From NCBI GenBank assembly GCA_013823135.1, contig PNLP01000017.1, positions 1 to 64,000 on the forward strand: a stretch of DNA of 64,000 bases. The letters run 5' to 3'. This document shows, piece after piece, positions 1-8,012 of this stretch (position 1 is the stretch's first letter; every line of letters begins with the position of its first letter). A program made the position numbers and the translations under genes. This DNA is from Planctomycetaceae bacterium. Its GTDB lineage: Bacteria > Planctomycetota > Planctomycetia > Gemmatales > Gemmataceae. The notes under the pieces were generated by a model. The model had not been told where the DNA came from. It saw nothing but the letters and a program-made list of their open reading frames with translations, and searched no databases.

Positions 1-43
1 CACTGGCACTTGTCGTGCTACAGTCTCAATTTTAGCGAGTGGG

Positions 44-490
44 TCACACCACCGACTTGCGACCACGCAACCACCAAAAGCCGCCCGATGTCAGCAGCAA
101 GCCGCCAACGCCCACAGCAAGGCCGATAGTTTGGTCCGGTCGCCAGCCGCGATATTCGATCTCTGGCCCCGCGACATCGAATTCCACCTTGTCACGGTGG
201 CCGAATGCCACGATCTTGGCGGTGTACTTCCCTGGGCCGGGGCGCGCAAACCGACACATGCCACGTTCATCGGTCTTCGCTTCCGCGATCACGGTCCCGT
301 TGGAGTCGATGATGGTGACCGTTGCCTCGTCGGCGGGAGATTCGTCGTCGAAACCCGCCTCGGTGAGCAGCACGTCCGGCGTCTCGGGTGGCAACTTCAC
401 GACCAATCGGAGGTCGTGAGCGTCGGCCTGAGCCGGCGACAACGCGACGCCAACCACGGCGACAAGTAGAACGAGAAGGCGCATTCGCAT
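44..490 (-). CDS. Secreted/membrane-anchored protein with Ig-like (carboxypeptidase-regulatory type) domain
   Basis: A 148-residue protein. Residues 1-26 form a signal peptide ending near ADA. Residues 30-110 are a beta-rich region (PADEATVTIIDSNGTVIAEA, then TDERGMCRF and PGKYTAKI) typical of carboxypeptidase-regulatory or prealbumin-like folds. A single membrane segment lies at about 122-142, followed by the basic tail WLRGRK, so the domain should face outside. I chose the MRMRLL start because the hydrophobic leader begins there; the same frame runs open much further upstream, antisense to uppP and the LRR gene, with no protein-like content. It is divergent from uppP with a 63-bp gap that should hold both promoters. 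Similar small proteins accompany metal uptake systems in planctomycetes, but nothing here proves that role. Confidence 0.75.
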   Translation of the reverse strand: MRMRLLVLLVAVVGVALSPAQADAHDLRLVVKLPPETPDVLLTEAGFDDESPADEATVTIIDSNGTVIAEAKTDERGMCRFARPGPGKYTAKIVAFGHRDKVEFDVAGPEIEYRGWRPDQTIGLAVGVGGLLLTSGGFWWLRGRKSVV

Positions 491-553
491 GAGACGACCC
501 GGCGTGTGACGAATCCGCCAATCATCATACCAAATTTGCCGCACGGAGGCAGC

Positions 554-1432
554 ATGTCCATTTGGGAAGCGATCCTCCTTGGTGTTGTGCAAGGGCTCAC
601 GGAGTTTCTGCCTATCAGCAGCACGGCTCACCTGCTCGTCACGCGGAAGTTGCTCGGGCACGCACATCCCGAGGATGCGTTCACGGTTGTCATTCAGCTT
701 GGCACCCTCGTCGCCGTGTTCATCTATTTCCGCGCCGATGTCGCCAGACTGCTCGCGGGGTTGTGGGCAGACATTCGCGCGTTCCGAATTGCCAGCACGC
801 CCGATTCGCGTTTGGGCTGGCTCATCGTGCTTGGCACGGTGCCGGCGGTGCTGGTGGGATTCACGCTGAAATCGTGGCTGAAAGCGACGTTCACCCAATT
901 GCTGCCGATCGCGGTTGTGTCGATCAGTTTCGCGTTGCTGATGCTTGCAGCCGAGTGGTGGGCGGCGTGCCGAATCCGGCGCGGGTTGCCCGCGAAGGGT
1001 GAATCGGAACTGGGCTGGCGGGAATCGCTGTGCGTGGGGTTCTGGCAGGCGTGCGCCCTGATGCCGGGCGGGTCGCGGTCGGGCACCACGATCACCGGCG
1101 GGTTGTTCGCGGGGTTGTCGCGACAGACCGCGGCGCGGTTTTCGTTCCTGTTGTCGCTGCCTGTGATTCTCGGAGCGGGGTTGAAGGAGTTGTACGACGA
1201 GTACAAGAAGTTGCGTGTGCCAAACCCAGACGAAGCAGCGAGCTTGTTCGCATCGGGCGACGACATGGCGTCGCTGGTTGTGGGAACGGTGGTATCGGCA
1301 GTCGTGGGCTATCTCGCGATCGCGTTCCTGCTGCGGTTCCTTCAGTTCCACACGATGACCGTCTTCGTCGTGTACCGTGTGCTTCTCGGGCTCGTCATCT
1401 TGGGGCTCCTCGCGACCAACGTGGTTACGTGA
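554..1432 (+). CDS. uppP: Undecaprenyl-diphosphatase UppP (BacA family)
   Basis: An integral membrane phosphatase of 292 residues that converts undecaprenyl diphosphate to the monophosphate and so recycles the lipid carrier for cell-wall and O-antigen precursors; the family also confers bacitracin tolerance. The two signature regions are present: QGLTEFLPISSTAHL at residues 13-27, which carries the catalytic Glu, and the Gly/Ser/Arg loop PGGSRSG at about 171-177. Many hydrophobic helices and the usual family length support the call. The ATG at 554 follows a GGAGG site and begins MSIWEAI, as in homologues; an in-frame codon 48 bases upstream would add an unrelated leader. The gene stands alone, divergent from a surface protein. 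Confidence 0.95.
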   Translation: MSIWEAILLGVVQGLTEFLPISSTAHLLVTRKLLGHAHPEDAFTVVIQLGTLVAVFIYFRADVARLLAGLWADIRAFRIASTPDSRLGWLIVLGTVPAVLVGFTLKSWLKATFTQLLPIAVVSISFALLMLAAEWWAACRIRRGLPAKGESELGWRESLCVGFWQACALMPGGSRSGTTITGGLFAGLSRQTAARFSFLLSLPVILGAGLKELYDEYKKLRVPNPDEAASLFASGDDMASLVVGTVVSAVVGYLAIAFLLRFLQFHTMTVFVVYRVLLGLVILGLLATNVVT

Positions 1433-1522
1433 AGATGCCGCCACTGGCATAGGCGCGGGTTGTGTGGCGTGCGTAGACTGCGAGGGGTGCTGGAAGCGGA
1501 ACCCGTTGACCGCGAAGGACGA

Positions 1523-2794
1523 ATGACCGACCAACACGACGCACTGTACCGCGCAATCTGCGCCGAGCCCGACGAGGATACGCCACGGCTCGTGTACGCG
1601 GATCTCATCGAGGAAGCCGGCGATGGCACTCGCGCCGCGTTCATCCGTGCGCAGGTGGAACTCGCTCACGCCAAGGAGTACGATCCCGTCACCGTGTCGG
1701 CCCGGCAACTCAACCCCGATGCGTTCCACGGCTGGAGCATGGCCCACACGCTCCCCAAGATTCCCGGCGGGTACGGCTGGCACACGTTCGAGTTTCGCCG
1801 CGGCTTTCCCTGGAAGGCCGGGGTCAACTCGCGCGCGGCGTTTGTCGGGGACGGGGCTGGTGTCTTCGATGTCGCTCCGATTCAGGCGCTTGATGTGAAC
1901 ACGCACGACCGCCCGGATTTGGTCAACCTCGCCGAGTGGCCGCACCTCAGGCGAATCCACCGGCTCGAATTCTCGCATGGCTGGTTCGGCCCCGACGCGA
2001 TCACGCAACTGGGAAACTCACCGAACGCCACGAGTCTTGTGGAGCTCGCGTTCGAGCATGACGGCATCACGGCTGCGGGGCTGGAAGCGCTCGCGGTGTC
2101 CGATCTGTTCCCCCGGCTCGAAGTCCTTGAGCTACGGTCGAACCTGATTCCGCCCGCGTTGATCGTCGATGCCCTCGCGGCTGCGAACAAGCCGGGCACG
2201 CTCGGTCGGCTCTCGCTGGCGAGCAACTCCATTGCGGAAGCCGACGCCGACCACCTCTTCGCCCTTCCGATGATGCAGGGGCTTCAGTCGCTCGACCTCT
2301 CCGACAACAAGCGCCTCGGGGTTGAAGGGGCGTCGGCGCTGGCGGCCAGTGGTGCCCTGCGCGGCCTGCGAGTGCTACGATTGGGGAATACGCTGCCGGG
2401 CGTGCCGGGGGTGCGTGCCTTGACGGAGGCCGGCGGCTTCAGTGGCGTGCGGAGCCTCGACCTCTCCGCGAATCGCCTAGGGCCAGTTGCGGTGAAGTTA
2501 CTCGCGGAGTCCAGCGCGGCCCGTGGGCTCCGCGTGCTGAACCTGGCGAACAACCCCGTCGGCGATGCGGGGGCCACGGCGATCGCAAACTCGCGGGCGT
2601 TCGCGCACCTGCTTGAACTCGATCTGGCGGATGCCGAACTGAGCGACAGCGGGGCGATCGCACTGGCAGAGTCGCAGTACCTGGGGAACCTGCTGCGGCT
2701 GAACCTCGCGACACACACCGGGCGACCGTTCGGCACCGCCGCCCGCGAGGCATTGATCGAACGGTTCGGGAAGCGAGTAATGTGTGGTTCGTGA
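1523..2794 (+). CDS. TIGR02996 repeat-companion domain protein with leucine-rich repeats (copy 1)
   Basis: A 423-residue protein. Residues 1-50 match the planctomycete TIGR02996 domain (DALYRAICAEPDEDTPRLVY, then AAFIRAQVELA). The rest is a run of ribonuclease-inhibitor-like leucine-rich repeats, with units such as LQSLDLSDNKRLG, VRSLDLSANRLG and LRVLNLANNPVGDAGA. There is no signal peptide, so it is probably cytoplasmic and binds proteins; the partner is unknown. I chose the ATG at 1523 because MTDQHDALYRAI aligns with the start of the neighbouring paralogue. The frame is open 63 bases further upstream without family similarity. It is followed after 45 bases by the second copy, so the two are probably co-transcribed. 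Confidence 0.85.
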   Translation: MTDQHDALYRAICAEPDEDTPRLVYADLIEEAGDGTRAAFIRAQVELAHAKEYDPVTVSARQLNPDAFHGWSMAHTLPKIPGGYGWHTFEFRRGFPWKAGVNSRAAFVGDGAGVFDVAPIQALDVNTHDRPDLVNLAEWPHLRRIHRLEFSHGWFGPDAITQLGNSPNATSLVELAFEHDGITAAGLEALAVSDLFPRLEVLELRSNLIPPALIVDALAAANKPGTLGRLSLASNSIAEADADHLFALPMMQGLQSLDLSDNKRLGVEGASALAASGALRGLRVLRLGNTLPGVPGVRALTEAGGFSGVRSLDLSANRLGPVAVKLLAESSAARGLRVLNLANNPVGDAGATAIANSRAFAHLLELDLADAELSDSGAIALAESQYLGNLLRLNLATHTGRPFGTAAREALIERFGKRVMCGS

Positions 2795-2839
2795 ACACGG
2801 GACGGAAGAAACCTTCGACATTCGGATTTGAGCCAAGCT

Positions 2840-4090
2840 GTGACTGACCGCGAAGCACTGTACCGGGCGATCCTCGACAACCCGGACGACAACACTCTGC
2901 GACTGATCTACGCCGACGCGCTCGAAGAAGAGGGCGACCCGCAGCGGGCAGCGTTCATCCGCACGCAGGTTCAGCTTTGCCACCTTCCCGAGTACGACCC
3001 CGCGTGGGTTCAGATCCGATTCCACGACCCCGAGAAGATGCCCGACGCATGGGTGCGAGAACTGCCCGGATTGCCAGGAAGATTGGAATGGACCAGCGAA
3101 CCGTTCCGTCGGGGGTTGCCGGCGTATGTCGCAACCGACGACGCGACCGACTTCCTGACACACGCCGACGAACTGTTCGCACGATTCCCAATCGAGGCAC
3201 TCGAACTCAGGATTACGCAGTTGTCGCTATTGTCGTCAGCTCGGGCGTTGGCCGAGTGCCCGTGGATTTCGCGGCTCGTTAAGCTTTCCATCACGCAAGG
3301 GCTTGGCGCGGCGACCGCTCGGCTCATGTTCGGCACCACGCAGTACGAACGTCTGCGTGAGTTGCACCTCGGTGCCGGGCTCACAACCCCGCAAACAGCC
3401 CGAGTGATCGTGCAGAGCCGGATGTTCCGCCAACTCACAACACTGAGTTGCCGCGACGACCGCGCTGGCGGCCAAACATTCGTGAACGAACTGACACACC
3501 TCGCCGACCCACCCCGGCTCAAGGTTCTCGATCTCCAAGGCAACAGACTCAACCCCGAGCGTGTGACTCGCCTTGTGACGGCCCCGGCGCTGTCCGCGGT
3601 CGAGGAACTCGACCTGAGCGACAACAACCTGCGGGCCGAGTCGCTCCAGGCCATCGCGGGGGCGCACTTGCCGCACCTTCGCAGTCTGCACCTGCTTCGC
3701 TCGCATCCGGAAGAGGCGGGCGTCGAAGCGCTGGCACACTCGCCGGTGCTGAACGAACTGCGAAGTCTGTCGCTTGGTGGGGACTATCTCACGGCAGCGT
3801 CGGCTGAGGTGTTGGCGGCCAGTCCGCGAGTGACGAACCTTCGGGTTCTGGATATGCGAGAGAACCGACTGGGCGACGCGGGCGCGATTGCGATCGCGAA
3901 CAGCCCGCACTTGCGGAACCTCGTTCACCTCGACCTCACGGGCAATCTGATCGAGGACGCGGGTGCCGATGCCCTGGCCGAGTCGCCGCACATGGCGGGG
4001 TTGATCTACCTCGACCTGCACGGAAATGTGATCTCGCCACCGGCCGCGAACCGCCTCAAACAGCGATTCGGCGACCGTGTGTTTGTGTGA
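2840..4090 (+). CDS. TIGR02996 repeat-companion domain protein with leucine-rich repeats (copy 2)
   Basis: A 416-residue paralogue of the preceding gene. The N-terminus reads MTDREALYRAILDNPDDNTL when started at the GTG at 2840, which aligns residue by residue with copy 1; a TTG 12 bases upstream is also possible. Residues 1-50 are the TIGR02996 domain. Leucine-rich repeats follow (VEELDLSDNNLRAESL, LRVLDMRENRLGDAGA, LVHLDLTGNLIEDAGA, LIYLDLHGNVISPPAA) and are most regular in the C-terminal half. The central part (about 130-230) has degraded repeats and differs most from copy 1. There is no leader or membrane segment. The gene ends 12 bases before a long palindrome that separates it from the convergent FKBP gene. 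The function is unknown; protein binding is inferred from the fold. Confidence 0.84.
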   Translation: MTDREALYRAILDNPDDNTLRLIYADALEEEGDPQRAAFIRTQVQLCHLPEYDPAWVQIRFHDPEKMPDAWVRELPGLPGRLEWTSEPFRRGLPAYVATDDATDFLTHADELFARFPIEALELRITQLSLLSSARALAECPWISRLVKLSITQGLGAATARLMFGTTQYERLRELHLGAGLTTPQTARVIVQSRMFRQLTTLSCRDDRAGGQTFVNELTHLADPPRLKVLDLQGNRLNPERVTRLVTAPALSAVEELDLSDNNLRAESLQAIAGAHLPHLRSLHLLRSHPEEAGVEALAHSPVLNELRSLSLGGDYLTAASAEVLAASPRVTNLRVLDMRENRLGDAGAIAIANSPHLRNLVHLDLTGNLIEDAGADALAESPHMAGLIYLDLHGNVISPPAANRLKQRFGDRVFV

Positions 4091-4102
4091 CTCCATCTCC
4101 GA

Positions 4103-4162
4103 TCCGAGCCCGAGCGCCAAGCGAGGGTATGACGTGAACCTCGCTCGGCGCTCGGGCTCGGA
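4103..4162. repeat. Palindromic repeat, family A (copy 1), in a convergent gap
   Basis: Two complementary arms of about 24 bases (TCCGAGCCCGAGCGCCAAG type at 4103-4126, its complement at 4139-4162) flank a 12-base loop. The element fills the gap between the convergent LRR and FKBP genes. Nearly the same arms occur at 36431-36491 and 56004-56063, so this is a dispersed repeat and not a private terminator. At this place it can fold in either transcript and probably serves both genes as a terminator. Confidence 0.9.
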
Positions 4163-4167
4163 CAGTA

Positions 4168-4968
4168 TCACTTCACCAGTTTCACTTCGAAGATCAGCGT
4201 CGAATCCGGTGGGATGTCGTCGCCCGCGCCACGCTTGCCATAGCCGAGTTCCGGGGGAATCCTCAGCCGACGAACGCCACCCGGCTTCATTCCGGGGATG
4301 CCCAGGCCCCAACCCTTGACGACCTCATCCAGCGAGAACGAGATCGGCTCTTTGTTGCCCACGTTCGAATCGAACTCTTTGCCGTTGGTGAGCCAGCCGG
4401 TGTAGTACACGCTCACGGTCGCGCCGGCCTTCACAGCAGCGCCTTCGCCTTCCTTCACGTCCCAGATTTCCAGACCGTTGTCGAGCTTCTTCCATTCCTT
4501 GGCCTTCAGGTCCGGCAGTTCGAGCTTGGCCACAGTCTCCAGCATCTCGACCTCGAAGATCAGTGTCGAGTTCGGTGGGATCGAACCTACCTTGCGGGGC
4601 CCGTAAGCCATTTCAGCGGGGATGCGAAGCCGGCGAACGCCGCCGACCTTCATGCCGGGAATACCTTCCTGCCAGCCCTTGATAACACCGGTCAGCGGGA
4701 ACTCGATCGGCTCCTTGCGAACGACGCTCGAATCGAAGATTTCGCCGGTCGTGAGCCAACCGGTGTAGTGAACCTTCACCTTGGCTCCGGGCTTGACGAG
4801 CTCGCCCTTCCCTTCCTTCGAGTCCCAAATTTCGAGGCCAGACTTTTGCTTGACCCATTCCTTCGATTGAAGGTCGGGCAACATAGGCTTATCCACGGGC
4901 TTCTCCTGAGCGGGCGACGTGAGGGCGAACGCCGCCCCGACGCAGACCAGCGATAACAACAGACGCAT
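4168..4968 (-). CDS. Secreted FKBP-type peptidyl-prolyl cis-trans isomerase with two FKBP domains
   Basis: A 266-residue exported protein that should catalyse cis-trans isomerisation at proline and so assist folding outside the cytoplasm. Residues 1-20 are a signal peptide. Two FKBP domains lie in tandem at roughly 36-145 and 153-266; each has the family hallmarks (VHYTGWLTTGEIFDSS and VYYTGWLTNGKEFDSN, the IKGWQEGIPGMKVGG and VKGWGLGIPGMKPGG loops, RLRIP, YG, and a final STLIFEVE or STLIFEVK strand). The domains are about as long and as similar as an internal duplication would give, and each is preceded by a similar linker (PDL..KEW....GLEIWD). The duplication is the unusual feature, since most bacterial FKBPs of this type carry one domain. 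Confidence 0.93.
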   Translation of the reverse strand: MRLLLSLVCVGAAFALTSPAQEKPVDKPMLPDLQSKEWVKQKSGLEIWDSKEGKGELVKPGAKVKVHYTGWLTTGEIFDSSVVRKEPIEFPLTGVIKGWQEGIPGMKVGGVRRLRIPAEMAYGPRKVGSIPPNSTLIFEVEMLETVAKLELPDLKAKEWKKLDNGLEIWDVKEGEGAAVKAGATVSVYYTGWLTNGKEFDSNVGNKEPISFSLDEVVKGWGLGIPGMKPGGVRRLRIPPELGYGKRGAGDDIPPDSTLIFEVKLVK

Positions 4969-5055
4969 GACGGACGCTCCTCGATTCGGGTGACGCTGAG
5001 CAAGCGGAACACCGGGCGATTATCTTACGGCCCACAACAGGCGCGAGCGGAAAAC

Positions 5056-5583
5056 TTAGCGCGGGGCACGCAGGTAATCGAGGGCGCACGTGAGTGCGTC
5101 GGCTGGCGAAAGTTTGCCGGTATCCAGCACCACTCGCGGCACGGTGAGCGGTTCGGCGGTCGCCTTGACGGCTGCGTGCAGCGCACCCGTCCTGTTCGCC
5201 GCGAGGTGCGTTCCCTCCGCCGCATCACGGTCGAGTCGTTCTCGCGCGGTTGCCTCGTCGCACACGCACTCGATGACGAACGGCTCCTGACCAACTTCTC
5301 GCCCCAGCGTCAGCAAGTCCGCAACCTGTGCCGCACGGCGGAATGTGCGGCCATCGAGAATCACGACTTGGTTCGGGTTCGCTCGTAGCAGGTGGCGTGC
5401 TGCTGCGAAAACGGCCGCCATCGCGCAATCGTCCTGCGCTGACGAGTAATCGAGTACCTCGGGCGGGAACAGAGCCGAACGCACGACATCCTTGCTGAGC
5501 ACGACCCCGCCGAGTGCGATTGCGATTCGCGCGGCGAGCGTGCTCTTCCCGGTTCCGGGCAACCCGGCCATTGCGATCAACAT
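5056..5583 (-). CDS. Small P-loop kinase / AAA-family ATPase of the zeta-toxin/YjhX-like kinase type
   Basis: A 175-residue soluble protein with the Walker A motif GLPGTGKST at residues 7-15 right at the N-terminus, followed by a region typical of nucleoside or small-molecule kinases (SKDVVRSALFPPEV, VVILDGRTFRR acting as the Walker B-like strand, and the lid region CVCDEATARERLDRD). It probably phosphorylates a small metabolite, nucleoside or antibiotic; the substrate cannot be read from sequence. I placed the start at MLIAMAGLPG because the P-loop is N-terminal in this family; the upstream in-frame stretch is low in protein-like character. No toxin-antitoxin partner is adjacent, which argues against a zeta toxin. 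The nearest gene, upstream, is a divergent small membrane protein. Confidence 0.75.
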   Translation of the reverse strand: MLIAMAGLPGTGKSTLAARIAIALGGVVLSKDVVRSALFPPEVLDYSSAQDDCAMAAVFAAARHLLRANPNQVVILDGRTFRRAAQVADLLTLGREVGQEPFVIECVCDEATARERLDRDAAEGTHLAANRTGALHAAVKATAEPLTVPRVVLDTGKLSPADALTCALDYLRAPR

Positions 5584-5803
5584 GAGGTTCCCTGGAAATT
5601 CATTGGGCTGTTGTGGCACGCCGGCTAAATTGTGTGGAAGCGTTTGAATGCCATCGGGACGGCTCCAACTCATCTCAATCGACGGGTCGTGGTTTCTACC
5701 ACCCGCGAAGAGATGTAAGCGTTGTTGCATTGTCCAGAATACTTCCCCAATCGAGAAGCGGCGTTCGGAACGTTCACTTCGCGTCTTCCCACCTGGAGCC
5801 ATT

Positions 5804-5995
5804 GTGAGCCACAACGATCAGCATCATCAGCACCGCAAAGAAGAGCACGAGCATGAACGCAAGGAGAAGAAACACGTCGAACGCGAACGGGAGCAACACC
5901 CCGATCGTATTAAACCACTGGTCAAACCCATGTGGTTGCTAATCGGTGGAACTCTGCTCATCGCGGTGATTGTCGTCTGGACGCTGCTGTTATGA
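5804..5995 (+). CDS. Small His/Lys/Glu-rich single-pass membrane protein (copy 1)
   Basis: A 63-residue protein begun at a GTG with a GGAG upstream. Residues 2-40 are extremely charged and His-rich (HNDQHHQHRKEEHEHERKEK). Residues 42-62 form one membrane segment (WLLIGGTLLIAVIVVWTLLL) that runs to the C-terminus. A related protein of the same design lies at 11058-11216: both start MSH, have a His pair, a KEK.H.ER stretch and a Trp-rich membrane end. The charged part probably stays in the cytoplasm; metal or phosphate binding is possible from the His content but unproven. The two copies bracket the whole 5.8-11.2 kb block of secreted proteins. Confidence 0.65.
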   Translation: MSHNDQHHQHRKEEHEHERKEKKHVEREREQHPDRIKPLVKPMWLLIGGTLLIAVIVVWTLLL

Positions 5996-6141
5996 TTCGC
6001 GGTCTGAGCGCCAATGACTTGTTGTGGTGAGGCGTATGCTCATCTGTCGCCCGCCCGATTCCCAAGCTCTGATCGGGGCCGCATGCGGCTCCGTTCTCTG
6101 TCGATCGATGCCTTTGTGACGACCCACACTGAGGAGACAAC

Positions 6142-7080
6142 ATGAAGATTCGCAGTCTGTTCGGCCTGGTAATGTGCCTGGTTGCTGCTCTGGCGATCAG
6201 CCAGTTCAGCGCAAACGGGAAGCCTTCAACCACACCGGCGGCCCCGGAAGAAACGAAGGCCAAAGGCGAGGAAGGAACCGGCAAGGGGAAGCGAGCTCAG
6301 GCGTTCATCGCGGCGTTCGAGAAGGGCGATGCCAAGGCGGTCGCCGCGTTCTGGACCAAGGACGGCGATTACGTCGATCAGGCCGGCCGTGAATACAAGG
6401 GCCGCGACGCCATCGAGAAGTTGTACGCGAAGCTGTTCGCCGTGCAGAAGGGCTCGAAGCTGAGCATCACCGTCACGTCGCTGAAGCAGGTCGGGACCGA
6501 TGTGGTTCTCGAAGATGGGATCACCGAAGTCACACCGGCCGATGGTGGTCCAGGAACCATCGCCAAGTTCTCGGCAGTGCTGGTGAAGAAGGATGGCGAA
6601 TGGTACTTCGAGAGCCTCCGTGAAACGGTCGCTCATCCTCCGACCAATGCCGACCATTTTGAAGACCTCGAGTGGCTCCTCGGCGACTGGGTTGGCGAAG
6701 CGGAAAAGGGCGCCTCGGGCACCGCATCGTATGACTGGGCCGAGAACCGCAACTTCATCGTCTCATCGTTCGCCTCCACCCTGAACGGCGTTCCCGTGAT
6801 CGGCGGCACACAGTGGATCGGCTGGGACGCGATCGACAAGCAAGTTCGCTCGTGGTCCTTCTACTCGGGCGGTGGCTTCGGAGAGGGAACGTGGACGAAG
6901 GACGGCGCGAAGTGGACCGTCAAGACGACTGCGAAGACGGCTGACGGCAAGAAAGTCTCGCTGACCAACGTGCTCACCAAGGTCGACGCCGATCACTTGA
7001 CCTGGCAGGTGACGCAACTGACCGTCGATGGCAAAGTAATCCCCGACGGCGAACCCGTGAAGATGAAACGCGCGAAGTGA
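6142..7080 (+). CDS. Secreted SnoaL/NTF2-fold protein (SgcJ/EcaC type), copy 1
   Basis: A 312-residue exported protein. Residues 1-27 form a signal peptide. Residues 48-165 are a SnoaL-like NTF2-fold domain (AQAFIAAFEKGDAKAVAAFW, YKGRDAIEKLYAKLF, then WYFESLRETVAH), a cone-shaped fold that binds small ligands or acts as an enzyme in some members. Residues 172-312 are a second beta-rich domain starting FEDLEWLLGDWVGEAEKG, resembling DUF1579/lipocalin-like domains. A paralogue with both domains lies at 8823-9764. The gene follows a GAGG ribosome site and is 38 bases upstream of a Gly-rich secreted protein, so the two may share a transcript. The ligand is unknown. Confidence 0.82.
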   Translation: MKIRSLFGLVMCLVAALAISQFSANGKPSTTPAAPEETKAKGEEGTGKGKRAQAFIAAFEKGDAKAVAAFWTKDGDYVDQAGREYKGRDAIEKLYAKLFAVQKGSKLSITVTSLKQVGTDVVLEDGITEVTPADGGPGTIAKFSAVLVKKDGEWYFESLRETVAHPPTNADHFEDLEWLLGDWVGEAEKGASGTASYDWAENRNFIVSSFASTLNGVPVIGGTQWIGWDAIDKQVRSWSFYSGGGFGEGTWTKDGAKWTVKTTAKTADGKKVSLTNVLTKVDADHLTWQVTQLTVDGKVIPDGEPVKMKRAK

Positions 7081-7118
7081 TTGGCCGCAATCTGTTCCTC
7101 ACACACCAGGAGTTGCCG

Positions 7119-7478
7119 ATGTTGAACAAGTTCATTCTGCCGGCAATCGCGGCCGCCTGCATGGTTCTCGCGATGCCCGCTCAGGTCGATGCTTACGGCG
7201 CGGCTCACCGTGGCTACACGCACGTTGGCCCGAATGGGGTCTACCACACGGGCGCGACCGTGGCAGCCGGCCCGCGAGGCGTCGCGGTCACGGGGCACAC
7301 CACAGCGGCGGGTTATGGCGGGGGTGCATACCGCGGTGGCTACGGTGCTGGCGTCGGATATGGCGGCGCGGCCAGCTACGGTTTCGGCGGCGTGGGTGCG
7401 AGCTACGGCGGCTACCGCTACGGCTCGAACTACAACGCAAACGCTGCGGCCGCGGCCCGGAACGGTGCGTTCCGTTAA
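7119..7478 (+). CDS. Secreted Gly/Tyr/Ala-rich protein, tandem copy 1
   Basis: A 119-residue protein with a signal peptide at 1-24 (cut near VDA) and a mature part dominated by Gly, Ala, Tyr and His. It starts YGAAHRGYTHVGPNGVYHTG, has a PRGVAVTGHTTA segment, then a Gly-Tyr-rich stretch, and ends YNANAAAAARNGAFR. The ATG at 7119 follows AGGAG. The next gene is a tandem duplicate sharing the leader, the THVGP motif and the last 16 residues. The composition suggests a disordered, possibly structural or matrix protein; nothing shows catalysis. Confidence 0.75.
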   Translation: MLNKFILPAIAAACMVLAMPAQVDAYGAAHRGYTHVGPNGVYHTGATVAAGPRGVAVTGHTTAAGYGGGAYRGGYGAGVGYGGAASYGFGGVGASYGGYRYGSNYNANAAAAARNGAFR

Positions 7479-7559
7479 GCCGGGTTTGTCGCGATTTCGT
7501 GAGCGGCCGCAATGCCGCCGCTCGCTGTCATCTGATCCACACCAACGAGGAGATTTCTC

Positions 7560-7910
7560 ATGTCTCGCAAACTCATCCTGCCAGCGATTTCCGCGGTATG
7601 GATGGTTCTCGCAATCCCCGCGCAGGTCGATGCCTACGGAGCGGCCCACGTCGGGTACACCCACGTAGGGCCAGCCGGTGCGTACCACACAGGTGCCACA
7701 GTCGCCACCGGTCCACGAGGCGTCGCGACCGCGGGCCATACCACCGCAGTTGGCGCTGGTGGTGGCGTTTATCACTCGGGGTATGGTGCCGCGACGGGGT
7801 TCGGCGGAGTTGGCGTTGGCTACGGCGCGGCCGGATACGGTTACAGTTCGCACGGCGCGAACTACAACGCAAACGCTGCTGCTGCGGCCCGAAACGGTGC
7901 GTTCCGCTAG
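7560..7910 (+). CDS. Secreted Gly/Tyr/Ala-rich protein, tandem copy 2
   Basis: A 116-residue paralogue of the upstream gene. The signal peptide occupies 1-25 (MSRKLILPAISAVWMVLAIP), and the mature region starts YGAAHVGYTHVGPAGAYHTG. The C-terminal NYNANAAAAARNGAFR is identical to copy 1, while the Gly-rich middle has diverged in length and order. It follows a GAGG site. The two genes lie 81 bases apart on the same strand and clearly arose by duplication. A secreted structural or surface role is inferred from composition only. Confidence 0.75.
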   Translation: MSRKLILPAISAVWMVLAIPAQVDAYGAAHVGYTHVGPAGAYHTGATVATGPRGVATAGHTTAVGAGGGVYHSGYGAATGFGGVGVGYGAAGYGYSSHGANYNANAAAAARNGAFR

Positions 7911-8012
7911 TCCAGTTTCGAATCCCTGCTGGCCGTAAAGGAACGGGATGCAATCCCTGTTCCCTTGCGGCTCGCTCCATTCGCACCCTCAATCCTGATC
8001 CGAGATATTCAA

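Noticed and set aside
5056..5583. Zeta-type toxin
   Set aside because: The P-loop is compatible, but there is no epsilon antitoxin or other small partner gene beside it.
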